Source: CAZAKZ01 sp964485695 (GTDB taxonomy: Bacteria > Planctomycetota > JAFGQW01). From it: a stretch of 14,883 nt of DNA. The notes beneath the pieces are model-generated. The model saw nothing but the letters and a program-made list of their open reading frames with translations. It had not been told where the DNA came from and did not search any database. Every line of letters starts with the position of its first letter. Position 1 is the first letter of the stretch. Below, in pieces: positions 12,947 through 14,883 of this stretch. The stretch covers positions 1-14,883 of the forward strand of contig CAZAKZ010000134.1 of assembly GCA_964485695.1 (NCBI GenBank), written 5' to 3'. Made by a program: the position numbers and the translations under genes.

Positions 12947-14752
12947 ATGCATAGATTCTTCATGAACCCGCACTCTCTTCATGAGACCGTTCTCAGGGCC
13001 AGGATCTGCTTACTTCTGGTGGTCGTTCTCGGATTCTGGGCAGGTTGTCTCCCGGGTGTAACGGCGCAGAAGAATTTTGATGTGGTTCTGGACGCCAAGG
13101 TCACCCAGGGCAAGATCCCGAATCTCCTCGGTGTCACCTGTGGTCCCATCGGCCCTACCACCGGGTGGTTCGATCTGACGGCGGAGTATCGATGGCTCAA
13201 GATTCCTTCCGTGCGCATCCACGACTGTTCCGAAGTCGGCGACATCCACAACGTGTTTCCCAACTACTCAGCAAATCCGTCCGATCCGAAGAACTACAGC
13301 TTCAAGGACATCGATCCCCTCGTCGAGCGCATCGTGAACGACGGCATGAATCCCCTCTACCGGCTGGGGTACAGCTGGTCCGCCAACGGAAAGACGCCCC
13401 CCAACTACGATCACTTTGCCGAGATATGCAAACACATCGCCCTCCATTTCACGCAGGGCTGGGCCAACGGATACAAGTTCAAGAACATTGAATGGGAGGT
13501 GTGGAACGAGCCCAATCTGAAGCAGTCCTGGAGCCACAGCTCCAAGAATTTTTACGAGTTCTACACCAAGGTGGCGAAGGCGATCCGGAGCGCCGATCCA
13601 TCGGCCAGGGTTGGTACCTGTGCCCTGGCCGTGAACTGGCCGCGTGATTACCAGGAAGACCTCATCGCCTATTGCGAAAAGAACAAGGTCCCCCTCGATT
13701 TCTATTCCTGGCACTACTATGGCTGGGGATTCGATCAACCCGAACCGTACGATTTTGCCCGGCAAGGCAGATGGGTACGGAGCCTGCTGGATATGTACGG
13801 CCTCCACGATGTCGAGAATTATCAGACGGAGTGGAATGTCTGGCATCCCGGCGGCGATCCGAGGCTACGCAACCTGGCCGGCGCGGCCTACTGTCTTTCC
13901 GCCGTGATGTTCATGGTCGACGGTGGCATCGACATGGCGTATCACTACCGGGGGGATGTCTGTGACGTCGACTGCGGTGGTCTGTTCATCATCTTGCCGA
14001 ACCAGGACTCTGTGCCGAACCTGAGGGCGTGGGCATTTTATGCCCTGAGTCTGATGCAGGACACGCCCATCCGTGTCCAGACCACCGGCTCCGACCGGTC
14101 CGGCTTCGCTGTCCTCAGCGGCGTCTCCGGTGACGGAAAGACCTACCAGACGCTGGTCAGTGATTTCTGGTCCAAGAGGCCCGACAGGAGGGTCCTCTTC
14201 AAGAACTTGCCTCCGGCCCGGCGCCTCCTGCAGGTCTACACCGTGGATGAGGCCGGATATCACCTCTCGCAACTGGCCATCCTGGAGCCCGGCGCTCCCG
14301 TCGAACACCGGTTGCCGAAGAAAGCACCCTGGATCCAGCTGATCAAGCTGGACGAGATGGGGGCCGGGACCGTGACGCTGGTCACGGAAAGTCGATCCAC
14401 CTACACGGGTAAGCCCAAGGGGACGTTCCGGATTCTGGCCACCAAGCACCCACTCAAGCAGTACTTCGTCCTCGGGTCCGCCAGCGGCTCCAAACCGGGA
14501 AGCCGGTACGGCGACCTGATCCTGCCCATCAACATCGATCTGTTCACGCTCTGGCTCCTCGGAAAATACGGCAAAAGCGGATACGACAAGCTGTCCGGCG
14601 TCCTGGATAACTTCGGCGGAGCGACCATTCCATGGCAGATGGATGCCCTGGACCCGGTAGTGAAGGGGACCAAGATTACCTTTGGCGTCGTCCTGCTGGG
14701 CATCTCCGGTATCGAGGGCCTGAGCAATCCTGTGGACATCCTCTTGAACTGA
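12947..14752 (+). CDS. Secreted GH39-like glycoside hydrolase with C-terminal domain shared with its neighbour
   Basis: This 601-residue exported enzyme has a signal peptide of the form ARICLLLVVVLGFWAGC, with probable cleavage after VTA (about residue 40). The catalytic (beta/alpha)8 barrel spans about 45-400. The acid/base glutamate is in WEVWNEPN (Glu188) and the nucleophile in YQTEWNVW (Glu295), the spacing and order of clan GH-A family 39 (beta-xylosidase and iduronidase relatives). The motif SWHYYGWG and the start VTCGPIGP fit the barrel. Residues about 400-485 are a beta-sandwich typical of the family. Residues about 490-601 form the beta-rich domain also present in the beta-helix protein. 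Substrate specificity cannot be read from sequence. The ATG at 12962 (residue 6) is an alternative start. No good Shine-Dalgarno precedes either; the upstream duplicated element may serve. The gene is 21 bases after the beta-helix gene, so co-transcription is likely. Confidence 0.87.
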   Translation: MHRFFMNPHSLHETVLRARICLLLVVVLGFWAGCLPGVTAQKNFDVVLDAKVTQGKIPNLLGVTCGPIGPTTGWFDLTAEYRWLKIPSVRIHDCSEVGDIHNVFPNYSANPSDPKNYSFKDIDPLVERIVNDGMNPLYRLGYSWSANGKTPPNYDHFAEICKHIALHFTQGWANGYKFKNIEWEVWNEPNLKQSWSHSSKNFYEFYTKVAKAIRSADPSARVGTCALAVNWPRDYQEDLIAYCEKNKVPLDFYSWHYYGWGFDQPEPYDFARQGRWVRSLLDMYGLHDVENYQTEWNVWHPGGDPRLRNLAGAAYCLSAVMFMVDGGIDMAYHYRGDVCDVDCGGLFIILPNQDSVPNLRAWAFYALSLMQDTPIRVQTTGSDRSGFAVLSGVSGDGKTYQTLVSDFWSKRPDRRVLFKNLPPARRLLQVYTVDEAGYHLSQLAILEPGAPVEHRLPKKAPWIQLIKLDEMGAGTVTLVTESRSTYTGKPKGTFRILATKHPLKQYFVLGSASGSKPGSRYGDLILPINIDLFTLWLLGKYGKSGYDKLSGVLDNFGGATIPWQMDALDPVVKGTKITFGVVLLGISGIEGLSNPVDILLN

Positions 14753-14769
14753 CGTCTAGCCTTCTTAAT

Positions 14770-14824
14770 AGTCCCTGCTGCAACAAGTGGTCCAGGGCCT
14801 GAACCACTTGTTGTAGCAGGGACT
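14770..14824. repeat. 55-base near-perfect palindrome after the GH39-like gene
   Basis: Two 22-base arms, 14770-14791 and 14803-14824, are complementary except for one G.U-type position, with an 11-base centre (CCAGGGCCTGA) that itself is nearly palindromic. It begins 17 bases after the stop codon of the GH39-like gene. It could act as a strong transcription-stopping stem, but no T-tract follows on the plus strand. Confidence 0.85.
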
Positions 14825-14828
14825 AAAA

Positions 14829-14845
14829 AGTTCCTGTTGCAACAA
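14829..14845. repeat. Partial extra copy of the palindrome arm
   Basis: AGTTCCTGTTGCAACAA matches the first 17 bases of the left arm at 14770-14786 (AGTCCCTGCTGCAACAA) except for two C-to-T changes. It lies in direct orientation just outside the palindrome. The rest of the unit would be expected next but is not visible before the window ends. Confidence 0.7.
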
Positions 14846-14883
14846 AGCCGTTTTTTGAGTCCGCACGAGGCGGCTGACATCCG

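Noticed and set aside
14770..14845. CRISPR array
   Set aside because: There is one palindrome and one diverged half-copy with almost no spacer between them, and no cas genes.

Overview
The window looks like part of a GC-rich genome of an uncultured environmental bacterium. A Planctomycetota-type genome is my best guess, but Acidobacteriota or Desulfobacterota-like bacteria are not excluded. The guess rests on three things: the IS3-like integrase types at the left, a DUF6599-type lipoprotein, and two secreted proteins that share a C-terminal beta-rich domain I associate with planctomycete exported proteins. No rRNA, tRNA, CRISPR array or phage module is visible.

Layout. (1) Positions 1-1800 are insertion-sequence debris. 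A nearly full-length IS3-like integrase on the minus strand has lost its catalytic glutamate, and the first part of a second, unrelated transposase lies beside it. (2) Positions 1875-3816 form a small block with visibly lower GC than the rest. It holds a plus-strand 82-residue protein (DUF5395-like) and, converging on it, a minus-strand pair: a tiny single-span membrane protein translationally coupled to a YeiH-family putative sulfate exporter. (3) Positions 3958-6288 (minus strand) encode a YyaL/SSP411-type thioredoxin-fold protein fused to a DsbD-N-like domain and followed by a terminator-like hairpin. (4) From 6457 to 14752 five genes run on the plus strand, divergent from the thioredoxin gene. 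They encode a secreted 738-residue protein with twelve GxDxY solenoid repeats, a DUF6599-like lipoprotein, a radical SAM/SPASM enzyme, a secreted right-handed beta-helix protein and a secreted GH39-like glycoside hydrolase. A long near-perfect palindrome follows the last gene.

How the genes may work together. Four of the five plus-strand products carry export signals, so region 4 is best read as an envelope or secretome cluster. The beta-helix protein and the GH39-like enzyme are only 21 bases apart, share a C-terminal domain and probably act on a polysaccharide or are delivered to the same location. The radical SAM enzyme is the only cytosolic member; a role in modifying one of the neighbours is speculative. 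The low-GC transporter block beside IS remnants looks like a separate acquisition.

The most interesting items are the GxDxY repeat protein, the shared C-terminal domain of two otherwise unrelated exported proteins, the coupled mini-membrane protein/exporter pair, and the palindrome with an extra half-copy at 14770-14845.
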